DNA from: CF-46 sp042408445
Lineage (GTDB): Bacteria; Chloroflexota; Limnocylindria; Limnocylindrales; CSP1-4
Length of the DNA stretch: 64,000 nt
Assembly (NCBI GenBank): GCA_042408445.1
Contig: JBHORC010000039.1
Span: 74,350-138,349, forward strand
Direction: 5' to 3'
How positions within the stretch are numbered: the first letter of the stretch is position 1; every line of letters begins with the position of its first letter. Below are positions 18,145 through 26,595 of the stretch, in pieces. The notes under the pieces are model-generated. The model saw only the letters and a program-made list of their open reading frames with translations, had not been told where the DNA came from and made no database searches. Position numbers and translations under genes: made by a program.

Positions 18145-18869
18145 GGTCCGACCACGCCTCGCCGACTGCAGCGCGGGCGGCGATCATGCAGCCCTACTTC
18201 CTCCCATACATCGGCTACTTCCAGTTGATCCATGCCGTCGACGTCTTCGTGGTCTACGACGACATCCAGTACACGAAGAAGGGCTGGATCAATCGCAACC
18301 GGATCCTTCGGTCCGGGAGCCCGGTGTCCTTCGGCGTACCCCTGAAGTCAGCCTCGGACTACCTGGACGTCCGGGACCGAAATCTGGCCGACGACTTCGA
18401 GCCGGAGCGCCTCATCCGGCAGATCGCCGCCGCCTACCGACACGCTCCGCACCTCGCCGAAACGATGGGATTCGTCGAGCGGGTCATGGCCTGTCCGGAC
18501 CGCAATCTCTTCGCCTTCCTTGAACATTCGCTGATCGAGGCCTGCCGATATCTCGGACTCTCGACTCCGCTGGTCCGCTCGTCTTCGCTCGCGCTGGACC
18601 ACGAGCTCCGACATCAGGATCGAGTCATTGCGATGTGCGAGGCGCTCGGAGCCGTGACGTACATCAATGCGCCGGGAGGCGTCGACCTCTACGATCCAGT
18701 GGCATTCAGGGATCGAGGCATCGACCTCAAATTCATCCGCCCGACTCCGTTCGAGTATCGGCAGTTCGACGGGCCGTTCGTCGGGTCGCTGTCGATTGTC
18801 GACGTCCTGATGTTCAATGCCTTGCCCGCCGTTCGAAGTCGCGTCGCCTCGGGCTACGGGCTCACCTGA
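18141..18869 (+). CDS. WbqC-like family protein
   Basis: A 242-residue protein of the WbqC family, found in O-antigen and capsule clusters and proposed to act on amino sugars (N-acylation). AIMQPYFLPYIGYFQLI near residues 14-30 is the family signature, followed by VVYDDIQYTKKGWINRNRI. Family members normally begin only a few residues before the MQPYF motif, which fits the TTG at 18141 that overlaps the aminotransferase stop; the ATG at 18186 would start exactly at MQPYF and remains possible. The biochemical activity of the family is not settled. Confidence 0.85.
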   Translation: MRSDHASPTAARAAIMQPYFLPYIGYFQLIHAVDVFVVYDDIQYTKKGWINRNRILRSGSPVSFGVPLKSASDYLDVRDRNLADDFEPERLIRQIAAAYRHAPHLAETMGFVERVMACPDRNLFAFLEHSLIEACRYLGLSTPLVRSSSLALDHELRHQDRVIAMCEALGAVTYINAPGGVDLYDPVAFRDRGIDLKFIRPTPFEYRQFDGPFVGSLSIVDVLMFNALPAVRSRVASGYGLT

Positions 18870-18877
18870 GGGCCGGC

Positions 18878-19840
18878 ATGAACAGGTGGAGGAAGCTCGG
18901 TCTCGTCTTCTCGCCCCAGACGGAGTCTGATCGCCCATGGATGCGCGCGTTCGCCCAGGCTCCGAGCGCGTTGCTTCTCGACGACGTCATTCGCGTGTAT
19001 TTCTCGTGCCGACCCGATCCGGACGCCAACGGTCAATACGTCAGCTACTCGAGCTTCGTCGATCTCCTCCGACGCGATCCGACGCACATCGTCCGCCTTG
19101 CGGACCGCCCCATCCTCGATCTCGGCACCACTGGAACGTTTGATGAGTTCGGCACGTACCCCGTCTCGGTGATTCGCGACGGCACGAACGTCGTCGCCTA
19201 TTACGGCGGCTGGACTCGATGCGAGTCGGTCCCGTTCGACGTCGCGATTGGACGTGCGACCAGCACCGACGGGGGCGAAACGTTCGAGCGGGCGGGTCCA
19301 GGTCCCGTTCTTGGTCGGTCGACCGATGAGCCGTTTGTCGTCAGCGGACCCAAGATCCGACGCTTCGACGGACGTTGGCACCTCTTCTACATCGCCGGCC
19401 GCACGTGGAAGGTCGTCGCAGGCAAGCCGGAACCGGTCTACCGGATCCGCTCCGCTACCTCGAGCGACGGACTCGAGTGGACCCGGGTCGGGCGGGACCT
19501 CATCGAGCCGCGGATCGAAGACGACGAGGCCCAGGCCAGTCCCGACGTGTTCTTCGCCGGCGGCCGATTTCACATGTACTTCTGTTACCGCCGAAGCGCT
19601 GACTACCGGGGCAAGGAAGGCGGCTACCGGATCGGGTATGCCTCGAGCATGGATCTCGTTCACTGGGATCGAGATGATTCGCTGGCCGGAATCGATGTCT
19701 CAGGCGATGGCTGGGACGACGAGATGGTTAGCTACCCGCACGTCTTCGAAGCCGATGGTCGATGGTTCATGGCGTACCTGGGCAATCAGGTTGGCCGCTT
19801 CGGCTTCGGACTCGCCCAGCTGGACGGCGGCTTCACGTGA
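18878..19840 (+). CDS. Five-bladed beta-propeller, glycosidase-like protein (copy 1)
   Basis: A 320-residue protein made of repeated strand blades like GH43/GH32/GH130-type enzymes. RKLGLVF opens it, DDVIRVYFSCR and FDEFGTYPVSVI follow, and MYFCYRRSADYRGKEGGYR lies near residue 236. There is no signal peptide, so it acts in the cytoplasm. It is a tandem paralogue of the next gene, with matching blades. Such propellers occur inside polysaccharide clusters, where they may act as glycosyltransferase-like or phosphorylase-like enzymes on sugar nucleotides; hydrolysis is only one option. Its stop overlaps the next GTG by four bases. Confidence 0.78.
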   Translation: MNRWRKLGLVFSPQTESDRPWMRAFAQAPSALLLDDVIRVYFSCRPDPDANGQYVSYSSFVDLLRRDPTHIVRLADRPILDLGTTGTFDEFGTYPVSVIRDGTNVVAYYGGWTRCESVPFDVAIGRATSTDGGETFERAGPGPVLGRSTDEPFVVSGPKIRRFDGRWHLFYIAGRTWKVVAGKPEPVYRIRSATSSDGLEWTRVGRDLIEPRIEDDEAQASPDVFFAGGRFHMYFCYRRSADYRGKEGGYRIGYASSMDLVHWDRDDSLAGIDVSGDGWDDEMVSYPHVFEADGRWFMAYLGNQVGRFGFGLAQLDGGFT

Positions 19841-20811
19841 CCGCGGTCGCCGCGATGCGCTGGCGAAGACTGGGTCTCCTGTTCGACGCAGGAAAGATGC
19901 TCCCTCCAGGCTACGTCGGCTTTGCCCAGGCGCCCCAGGCTGTCGTGCTTGACGACGTTGTCCGGGTCTTCTTCTCTTCCCGGACTGCAGACGTCGAGAC
20001 GAATGCCTACCGCAGTCACGTCCTCTTCGCCGACTTCACTCCGGCCATGGACCGCGTCCTGTCCGTCTCGTCTCGCCCGGTCCTCCCACTCGGTGACCTC
20101 GGCTGCTTCGACGAACACGGGATCTTTCCGATGGGAATGGTTCGCGTGGGCGAGGACCTCTACGGCTACACCTGCGGGTGGAGCCGGCGGGTCTCCGTCC
20201 CGGTGGAGACCGCGATCGGTCTCGCGATCAGCCACGACCAGGGACGCACGTTCGAACGGGTCGGAAAGGGCCCAATCCTTGGCGCGACCCTCCACGAGCC
20301 GTTTCTTGTCGGCGACGGACACGTTCGGCTCGTCGAAGGCCTCTTTCACATGTGGTACATCTTCGGGACCGCCTGGAAGCGGTACCCGGGGATCGAGGCG
20401 GCGGAGCGGACGTACAAGATCGGTCACGCCACCTCGGCCGACGGACGATCCTGGAAGAAGGACGAGGGCGTCCAGGTCATCCCCGATCGGCTTGGACCGG
20501 ACGAATCGCAGGCGTTGCCGTCCGTGATCGAGATCGATGGCCTCTTCCATATGTTCTTCTGCTTCCGGGAGTCAGCGGACTTTCGAACCAATCCAGCCCG
20601 TGGATATCGTCTCGGCCATGCCACGTCGACGGACTTGACGTCCTGGATCAGAAGCGACGGGACGGCGACTCTGGACGTAGATCGCGATGCCTGGGACTCG
20701 AGCATGCAGTGCTACCCGAATGCGTTCGAGAGCGAGGGGAAGATCTATCTCCTCTACAACGGGAACGAATTCGGCCGTCACGGCTTCGGCGCCGCGGTCC
20801 TCGTCCGGTGA
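19837..20811 (+). CDS. Five-bladed beta-propeller, glycosidase-like protein (copy 2)
   Basis: A 324-residue paralogue of the preceding gene. RRLGLLFD, DDVVRVFFSSR, FDEHGIFPMGMV and MFFCFRESADF align with the same points of copy 1, yet most other residues differ, so the duplication is old or the two were acquired together. It has no signal peptide. The GTG at 19837 overlaps the upstream stop, and the stop overlaps the next GTG. The acidic residues at blade starts (DD, DE) are kept, which suggests a functional active site. The sugar is unknown. Confidence 0.78.
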   Translation: MTAVAAMRWRRLGLLFDAGKMLPPGYVGFAQAPQAVVLDDVVRVFFSSRTADVETNAYRSHVLFADFTPAMDRVLSVSSRPVLPLGDLGCFDEHGIFPMGMVRVGEDLYGYTCGWSRRVSVPVETAIGLAISHDQGRTFERVGKGPILGATLHEPFLVGDGHVRLVEGLFHMWYIFGTAWKRYPGIEAAERTYKIGHATSADGRSWKKDEGVQVIPDRLGPDESQALPSVIEIDGLFHMFFCFRESADFRTNPARGYRLGHATSTDLTSWIRSDGTATLDVDRDAWDSSMQCYPNAFESEGKIYLLYNGNEFGRHGFGAAVLVR

Positions 20812-21263
20812 CCTTGTTCCGGACGGATTCAGCGACGGTGGACGAGCTTGTCGCCCACCTCGAGGAATGCGATGACGCCTTCGTGCCGCCCCTTAGCGAG
20901 CGCGTCGCGATTCCCGACTACGCCATAAAGCTGGCCGAGCGAGCCACCCGGTTCGAGGCCTGGTCCGACGGCCGCCTGGTCGGCCTTGTCGCGACCTACT
21001 GGCCCCAATCTCCGGAGGGTCCGGCGTTCATCACGAACGTTTCCCTGTCGGCCGACTCACGTGGACATGGGCTCGCCACGACCCTGCTCGAGCGGTGCGC
21101 CGCTGCCGCGCAGGAGCGCGCAATCTCACACGTACGGCTTGAGGTCGAGCGCGACAACGCCCGGGCGATCAGGCTCTACACCGCCATGCGCTTTCGGCTG
21201 ATCGAACAAACCGGGTCGACATTGACGATGGAGCGGGCGACCGCGGCAGGTGAGGACCAATGA
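20808..21263 (+). CDS. GNAT family N-acetyltransferase
   Basis: A 151-residue single-domain GNAT protein. The acetyl-CoA-binding loop is the segment SLSADSRGHGLATTLLERC near residues 82-100 (R/Q-x-x-G-x-G/A pattern RGHGLA), and LEVERDNARAIRLYTAMRFR is the usual helix after it. The GTG at 20808 overlaps the propeller stop. In this setting it may acetylate the amino sugar made by the DegT enzyme at 17032, though a protein or small-molecule target cannot be excluded. Length is normal for the family. Confidence 0.85.
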   Translation: MTLFRTDSATVDELVAHLEECDDAFVPPLSERVAIPDYAIKLAERATRFEAWSDGRLVGLVATYWPQSPEGPAFITNVSLSADSRGHGLATTLLERCAAAAQERAISHVRLEVERDNARAIRLYTAMRFRLIEQTGSTLTMERATAAGEDQ

Positions 21264-22009
21264 CGACGCGACGCGACCACGACGCCGAGATTGTCGACAC
21301 CGCCGCGCGCCGCTATGCCTACGACTTCGATCTCGGCGTCATGGACCCGTACAAGATTCGGTCGTTCGAGCCGTTCTTCCGTGGCGGCAGGGCGCTGGAG
21401 CTCGGGAGCTACACGGGCTCGTTCACCGAGCGGCTCCTGCCGTATTTCGACCACGTCACGTGCCTCGAGGCGTCGGATGTCGCGATCGGTCAGGCGAAGG
21501 CGAGATTGGGTGAGCGGGTCACGTTCGTCCCTGGCCTCATCGAGGAGGCGGCGCTTCCGGAGCGCTACGACGCAGTCATCCTGACGCACGTCCTCGAGCA
21601 TCTCGACGATCCCGTTGCAGCACTCAAGCGCATCAACGACGAGTGGCTCGCCCCTGCCGGCCGCGTCTTCGTGGTCGTGCCCAACGCGAACGCGCCGTCA
21701 CGTCAGATCGCGGTCCTGATGGGCCTGATCTCGCACAACGCCGCTGTCACTCCTGGCGAGGCCGAGCATGGTCACCGCCGAACCTATTCGCTCGATACCC
21801 TCGAGCGAGACATCGAGCAGTCGGGGCTTTCCGTCGTACATCGATCGGGGATCTTCTTCAAGGCGCTCGCGAACTTCCAGTGGGATCGGCTCCTGAAGAC
21901 AGACATCATCTCGTCCGAATACCTCGACGGCTGTTACGAGCTGGGCCAGCGCTACCCCGATCTCTGCTCGAGCATCTTCGTCGTGTGCGAGCGCGGAGAC
22001 GCACGGTGA
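21260..22009 (+). CDS. Class I SAM-dependent methyltransferase
   Basis: A 249-residue methyltransferase. Motif I is ALELGSYTGSFTERLLPYF (about residues 45-63), the acidic end of strand 2 is CLEASD, and ILTHVLEHLDDPVAAL and LAPAGRVFVVVPNANA are later motifs of UbiG/type-11 proteins. No membrane segment. It is coupled to both neighbours by 4-base overlaps. Being placed just before a GT2 glycosyltransferase, it may methylate a sugar residue or a lipid-linked intermediate. Confidence 0.85.
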   Translation: MTTRRDHDAEIVDTAARRYAYDFDLGVMDPYKIRSFEPFFRGGRALELGSYTGSFTERLLPYFDHVTCLEASDVAIGQAKARLGERVTFVPGLIEEAALPERYDAVILTHVLEHLDDPVAALKRINDEWLAPAGRVFVVVPNANAPSRQIAVLMGLISHNAAVTPGEAEHGHRRTYSLDTLERDIEQSGLSVVHRSGIFFKALANFQWDRLLKTDIISSEYLDGCYELGQRYPDLCSSIFVVCERGDAR

Positions 22010-22923
22010 AGATCTCGATCGTGGTCGCCGTGTATCACAACGAAGGGTCGATCACCAAGACCCACGAGGGCATTCAGCACGTCTTCGCGCAACTCCCCCA
22101 GCACGAGTACGAGCTCGTGTTCGTGGACGACGGATCGAAGGACGGGTCCCTTCAGGAGATCCTTCGTCTGCGCGAGCAGGACCACCGCGTCAAGGCCATC
22201 ACGTTCACCAGGAATTTCGGCCAGATGGCGGCGATGCTTGCCGGGTTCAAGGAAGCGACCGGCGATGCGGTCATCAACATGTCCGCCGACCTCCAGGACC
22301 CCGTGGATCTGATCCCACAGATGATCGAGAAGTGGGAAGCCGGGTCCGAATTGGTCGTGTGCTTTCGCATCGAGCGCGCCGACAGTCTCTCTGCTCGGAC
22401 CGTGTCTCGACTGGCGTACGGACTGCTCCGGCTGTCGCTTCCAGAGATTCCAAAGGGCGGCTTCGACTTCGTCCTGATGGATCGAGTCGTGATGGACTCG
22501 TTCAACGCCATTGACGTCCGCCACCGCTTCTTCCAGGGCGATCTCCTGTGGGCGGGCTATCGAACCGCCTTCATTCCCTACCAGCGCCAGAAGCGGACGA
22601 TCGGCCGGTCGCAATACAACTTCGGCAAGAAGCTGAAGAACTTCCTCGACGCATTCCTCGACGCGTCGTACCTGCCGATCCGGTTCATCTCATTGCTCGG
22701 CTTCCTCACCGCAGGTCTCGGATTCATCTACTCCGTCACCGTCGTCATCAGCTGGATGGCCGGCGACACACCATTCACCGGTTGGGCGCCCCTGATGATC
22801 GTGATCCTCTTCGTCGGTGGCCTGATCATGATCATGCTCGGCGTCATCGGGGAATACGTCTGGCGGATCAACGAAGAGGTCCGGAAGAGACCGAACTACG
22901 TCGTCCGTGACAAGTATCTCTAG
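22006..22923 (+). CDS. GT2 glycosyltransferase with two C-terminal membrane helices (GtrB/DPM1-like)
   Basis: A 305-residue enzyme that loads a sugar on polyprenyl phosphate. The GT-A domain covers residues 1-220: SIVVAVYHNEGS, VFVDDGSKDGS (DxD-equivalent DDG), TRNFGQMAAMLAGF and SADLQDPVDLI. RSQYNFGKKLKNFLDAF is the membrane-interface motif. Two helices near residues 225-290 anchor it, as in GtrB/ArnC. With the GtrA protein at 16530 this makes a donor-loading and flipping pair, feeding the GT-C enzymes nearby. GTG start overlapping the previous stop. Confidence 0.92.
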   Translation: MKISIVVAVYHNEGSITKTHEGIQHVFAQLPQHEYELVFVDDGSKDGSLQEILRLREQDHRVKAITFTRNFGQMAAMLAGFKEATGDAVINMSADLQDPVDLIPQMIEKWEAGSELVVCFRIERADSLSARTVSRLAYGLLRLSLPEIPKGGFDFVLMDRVVMDSFNAIDVRHRFFQGDLLWAGYRTAFIPYQRQKRTIGRSQYNFGKKLKNFLDAFLDASYLPIRFISLLGFLTAGLGFIYSVTVVISWMAGDTPFTGWAPLMIVILFVGGLIMIMLGVIGEYVWRINEEVRKRPNYVVRDKYL

Positions 22924-24100
22924 GCTCCTCCGGAACCTGGCGAGTCCTCGGGCGCGGCTTGGGCTGCCAGCTGATCGCGTCCTACCGCTCTGGTTCCTGG
23001 GTTGGAGCGCCATCCGGATCCAGCAGCTCGGATGGACTGGCCTTTCGTGGGACCTCTCCTTCATCGGCCGCGACTTCTGGATCTATCGGAACGCGGCCCT
23101 CAACCTGATCAGCGGGGTCGATCCGTGGCAGGCCAGTTCGTCATGGAACGGCGCGAACTGGCACTTCGCCGCCCTGCCGACTGCGGCTCAGGTGTTCGTC
23201 CCGTTCGCGTGGCTCGAACCGTCCGTCGCGATCGCAATCTTCGTGGTCCTCACCGTTGTCACGCTCGTCGCCGGTCTGAGGACCCTTGGATTGCCGATCT
23301 GGTGGCTGCTGTTCCCGCCCACGATGGAAGGCCTCGTCGCAGGAAACCCGCAGATCCTGGTGATCGGACTCCTCCTCGTCGCCGCCGGCCCCATCCGAAC
23401 GCGGGCGGCTGCAATCGCAGTTCCGGTCGCGCGCGCCGTGGCGATCGCGCTGAAGGTGTATGCGCTCGTGCCGACGATCGCCCGAATGGAGAAGCGGTCG
23501 CTCGTCGCGGGCGGCTTGTTTCTCGCGATCTCTATCGGCCTAGCGGCGGGCGTCTGGCAGTCGTACCTGGCCCAGTTCGGAATGATCAGCACGCGCGTGG
23601 TCACGGAGTCGAATGGAGGCCTTTCCGCCGCGCTCTTCCTCCGGCCTAGCGTGTTCGGAACGGCTCTGCCCGCGGACGAGACACTCCGGCAGGCGACCGG
23701 GCTCGCGGTGTACGGCCTGATCGCGCTGCTCGTCCTCATCGTTGCGATCCGCGACGTCCGCTCCGCGGGATGGCTTGCCGCTCCGCTGCTCTGGCCGGCG
23801 GCGGAGTACCACCTCGCGACGATGGCGATCCCCGTCGCGCGCCGGGCGTCAATCTGGCTCATCGCCGTTCCGACGGTCCCGACGTACCTCTTCGGCTTGA
23901 TCGTTCTCGCCTACGAAATCACCGCGGGCCGCAGGGCAATCAGCCGGCAATCGGCGCCCGTTCCACTTGCCTCGTGGTTGAGGTCCGCCGTGGTGGCTAC
24001 CCGGGTCGGCAAGGGTGAATCGGGAGGTACTGGTGGGGGGTTGCTCGCTGGCACCGTCAGCTCGGAACATGGGCCGAACATTCACGAACCCACGGGGTAG
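22907..24100 (+). CDS. GT87/DUF2029-like membrane glycosyltransferase
   Basis: A 397-residue membrane protein, about nine helices, starting at a GTG 17 bases inside the GT2 gene. The first loop has GRDFWIYRNAALNLISGVDP, the family's acidic loop; LPIWWLLFPPTMEGLVAGNP and AIALKVYALVP follow. It is a paralogue of the protein at 2089-3114. The last ~45 residues are Gly/Ser-rich and not membrane-like. It would accept the lipid-linked sugar loaded by the GT2 enzyme just upstream. Its 3' end overlaps the next gene's probable start. Confidence 0.75.
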   Translation: MTSISRLLRNLASPRARLGLPADRVLPLWFLGWSAIRIQQLGWTGLSWDLSFIGRDFWIYRNAALNLISGVDPWQASSSWNGANWHFAALPTAAQVFVPFAWLEPSVAIAIFVVLTVVTLVAGLRTLGLPIWWLLFPPTMEGLVAGNPQILVIGLLLVAAGPIRTRAAAIAVPVARAVAIALKVYALVPTIARMEKRSLVAGGLFLAISIGLAAGVWQSYLAQFGMISTRVVTESNGGLSAALFLRPSVFGTALPADETLRQATGLAVYGLIALLVLIVAIRDVRSAGWLAAPLLWPAAEYHLATMAIPVARRASIWLIAVPTVPTYLFGLIVLAYEITAGRRAISRQSAPVPLASWLRSAVVATRVGKGESGGTGGGLLAGTVSSEHGPNIHEPTG

Positions 24101-24833
24101 CCAATCCTTGTCGTCGACGCAGCCTCCGACCGTCGCCGTCGTCATTCCCGCCCTCAACGAGGCCGGGAAGATCGGCCGCGTCCTGGACAAGCTTCCGAAG
24201 GACGGTCGGTTCGAGGCGATCGTCGTGGATGACGGGTCGACCGATGGAACCGGCGACGAGGCGCGCGCGCATGGCGCCGCGGTCGTCATCCGCCACGAGC
24301 AGCGGGGTGGCGTCGGGGCGGCCATTCGCCACGGCTGGAAGGAGGGCCTTCGCCGAGAGCGGCCATATCTCGCCCTCCTCTCCGGCGATGACCAGCACGA
24401 ACCGGGCGAGCTCGTCCGCGCGCTCGAAGCGCTCGAAGCAACTGGCGCTGACTACGTCCAGGGATCTCGCTGGCGCCCCGGCGGCAGGGTCGAGGGAGCG
24501 ATCGGCAGCCGCGGCTTCGGGACGCGGCTCTATTCGCTCGTCTTCTCCGTCCTCGCGCTCCGTCGGGTGACCGACGCGACGAACGGCTTCCGGGTCTTCA
24601 AGGCAGACATCCTTCGCGACCCGAAGATCGACCTGGACCAGGAGTGGCTCACGAGCTACGACCTGGAGCCGTACGTCCTGTACAAGGCGATCCGGCGGGG
24701 GTATCGCGTGATCGAGGTTCCCTGTACGGTCCGGTACCACGCGACCGAGGGCTACACGAAGATGCGCGGGATCAAGGACTGGTGGCGGCTCTTCCGGCCC
24801 GCCGTGCTGCTTCGGACGGGGGTGAAGCGATGA
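24069..24833 (+). CDS. GT2 glycosyltransferase, dolichyl/polyprenyl-phosphate sugar synthase-like
   Basis: About 254 residues from ATG 24069; an in-frame TTG at 24108 and an ATG at 24015 are alternatives, and the chosen start overlaps the previous gene. The GT-A core shows VAVVIPALNEAGKI, IVVDDGSTDGTGDEA, GGVGAAIRHGWKEG and LLSGDDQHEPGEL. There are no membrane helices, so it resembles soluble DPM1/YfdH-like enzymes. GC is about 70-75% by hand count at 24301, above the genes just upstream, so the acquired-looking segment may end here. The ATG of the next gene overlaps its stop. Confidence 0.88.
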   Translation: MGRTFTNPRGSQSLSSTQPPTVAVVIPALNEAGKIGRVLDKLPKDGRFEAIVVDDGSTDGTGDEARAHGAAVVIRHEQRGGVGAAIRHGWKEGLRRERPYLALLSGDDQHEPGELVRALEALEATGADYVQGSRWRPGGRVEGAIGSRGFGTRLYSLVFSVLALRRVTDATNGFRVFKADILRDPKIDLDQEWLTSYDLEPYVLYKAIRRGYRVIEVPCTVRYHATEGYTKMRGIKDWWRLFRPAVLLRTGVKR

Positions 24834-25855
24834 CCGAGATGCAGCCGATGGCCGACCAGATCGCCCGTGCCTTCTCGGGTCGCCGCGTGCTCGTGACCGG
24901 CGGAGCCGGCTTCGTCGCCGGGTCGCTCGTCCGGCGCCTGGTCTCGGCCGGAGCTCGTGTCACCGTCCTGGACGACCTCTTCACGGGCCGGGCCGAGGTC
25001 GTCCCGACCGGCGCGGAGCTCGTCGTCGGGTCCGTCGTCGACGAGCCGCTCGTCCGGGACCTCGTGGGAAACGCGTCGGTGGTCTTCCACATGGCGGCGC
25101 GGAACATCATCGCCAGCACCAAGGATCCCCGCGAGGACTTCGCCACGAACATCGGCGGAACGCTCAACGTCCTCCTCGCCGCCCGCGACCTCAAAGTGGA
25201 CCGCGTCGTCTACACCGGTTCCACCTCGATCTACGGCAACCCCCGCACGATCCCGATCAACGAGGACGATCCGCCCGTGGCGCTCTCGCCGTACGCCGTG
25301 AGCAAGCTCGGCGGCGAGCTGTACTGCAACGCCTTCTACGAGAACTACGGCGTTCCGGTGTCGGTCGTCCGGTATTCGAACGTCTTCGGGATCGGCCAGC
25401 GGCCGGACAACCCGTATTGCGGCGTCATCGGCAAGTTCTTCGCGGCGGCGTTCGAAGGCCGCCCGCTGCAGATCCATGGCGATGGCGAGCAGACCCGCGA
25501 CTACACGTACATCGACGATGCCGTCGACGCGACGCTGCTGGCCGCGATCCGGCCGCGCGCCGAGGGCGAGGTCTTCAATGTCGGGACCGGCATCGAGACG
25601 TCCGTCAACGAGCTGGCCCTGAAGATCGGGCGGGCGATCGGCGTCGACGTCGAGCTGATCCACATCGACCGCCGCGACATCGACAACATCCGCCGTCGAG
25701 TGGTGAACATCGAGAAGGCGCGCCGCATGCTTCGATGGGCGCCGCAGGTCACGCTTCTCTCGGGCCTCGAGCGCACCGCGCAGTGGATGCGCTCCGCGTC
25801 CTTCGAGCCGGTCGCCGAGCAGAGCCCAGCGCCGGTCAGCGCACCGTCGAGGTGA
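24830..25855 (+). CDS. NAD-dependent epimerase/dehydratase (UDP-sugar 4-epimerase-like)
   Basis: A 341-residue extended SDR. TGGAGFVAGSLVRRL (residues 23-37) binds NAD, VTVLDDLFTGR ends strand 2 with its ribose-binding Asp, YTGSTSIYGNPR and SPYAVSKLGGELYC carry the catalytic Ser/Thr and YxxxK. RYSNVFGIGQRPD and EQTRDYTYIDD are typical of GalE/WbpP-like enzymes. It is complete and cytoplasmic, and it would interconvert UDP-hexoses or UDP-HexNAc for the glycosyltransferases around it. ATG overlapping the previous stop (ATGA). Confidence 0.9.
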   Translation: MTEMQPMADQIARAFSGRRVLVTGGAGFVAGSLVRRLVSAGARVTVLDDLFTGRAEVVPTGAELVVGSVVDEPLVRDLVGNASVVFHMAARNIIASTKDPREDFATNIGGTLNVLLAARDLKVDRVVYTGSTSIYGNPRTIPINEDDPPVALSPYAVSKLGGELYCNAFYENYGVPVSVVRYSNVFGIGQRPDNPYCGVIGKFFAAAFEGRPLQIHGDGEQTRDYTYIDDAVDATLLAAIRPRAEGEVFNVGTGIETSVNELALKIGRAIGVDVELIHIDRRDIDNIRRRVVNIEKARRMLRWAPQVTLLSGLERTAQWMRSASFEPVAEQSPAPVSAPSR

Positions 25856-26595
25856 CCCAGGCGGGTCCGGAGCTCTCGATCGTCGTCCCGGTCTACAACG
25901 AGGGCGAAGCGGTCGAGCCTGTCCTTCGGGCGCTCGACGCTGGCGTCTCGACCCCGCACGAGATCGTCGTCGTCTACGACTTCGATGGCGACACCACCGT
26001 CCCGGTCGTTGCGCGCCTCGCCGGCGAGATTCCGGGCCTGCGCGGGCTGCGGAATGACCTCGGTCGCGGCGTCCTGAACGCGATGCGGGCCGGGATCGCC
26101 GGCACGTCCGCGCCCTACGTCCTGATCTCGATGGCGGACGGCTCGGACGAGCCCCACATCGTCGACTCGATGGTCGCCCTCGCCCGGAACGGTGCCGACG
26201 TCGTCGCGGCCAGCCGGTACATGCGCGGCGGTCGCCAGATCGGCGGCCCGATCATCAAGCGGCTGATGAGCCGGGCGGCCGGCCTGAGCCTCCACTGGGT
26301 CGCGGGCGTGCCGACCCACGACCCGACGAACAACTTCAAGCTCTACCGCCGCTCCTTCCTCGACGCCACCCCGATCGAGAGCACGGCAGGCTTCGAGCTT
26401 GCCCTCGAGCTCACGGTCAAGGCGACGCTCGACGGCCGGCGGGTCGAGGAGGTCCCGACGACGTGGCGCGACCGAACCGCCGGCGAGAGCAACTTCAAGC
26501 TCCGGAAGTGGCTACCCCACTACCTGCGGTGGTACGTCGCGGCGCTGCGCGGCCGGCTGCGGCGGCGACCAGCTCGGCCGGCGGACGCCGGTTAG
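25852..26595 (+). CDS. GT2 family glycosyltransferase
   Basis: A 247-residue soluble GT-A enzyme. LSIVVPVYNEGEAVEPV is the nucleotide-binding start, VVVYDFDGDTT is the metal-site region and LISMADGSDEP the acceptor loop. THDPTNNFKLYRRSFLD is the segment that places it near DPM1-type enzymes. GTG 25852 overlaps the preceding stop. Its last 84 bases overlap the opposing gene that ends at 26512, an unusually long convergent overlap. The C-terminal tail there is Arg/Pro-rich and may be dispensable. Confidence 0.88.
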   Translation: MTQAGPELSIVVPVYNEGEAVEPVLRALDAGVSTPHEIVVVYDFDGDTTVPVVARLAGEIPGLRGLRNDLGRGVLNAMRAGIAGTSAPYVLISMADGSDEPHIVDSMVALARNGADVVAASRYMRGGRQIGGPIIKRLMSRAAGLSLHWVAGVPTHDPTNNFKLYRRSFLDATPIESTAGFELALELTVKATLDGRRVEEVPTTWRDRTAGESNFKLRKWLPHYLRWYVAALRGRLRRRPARPADAG

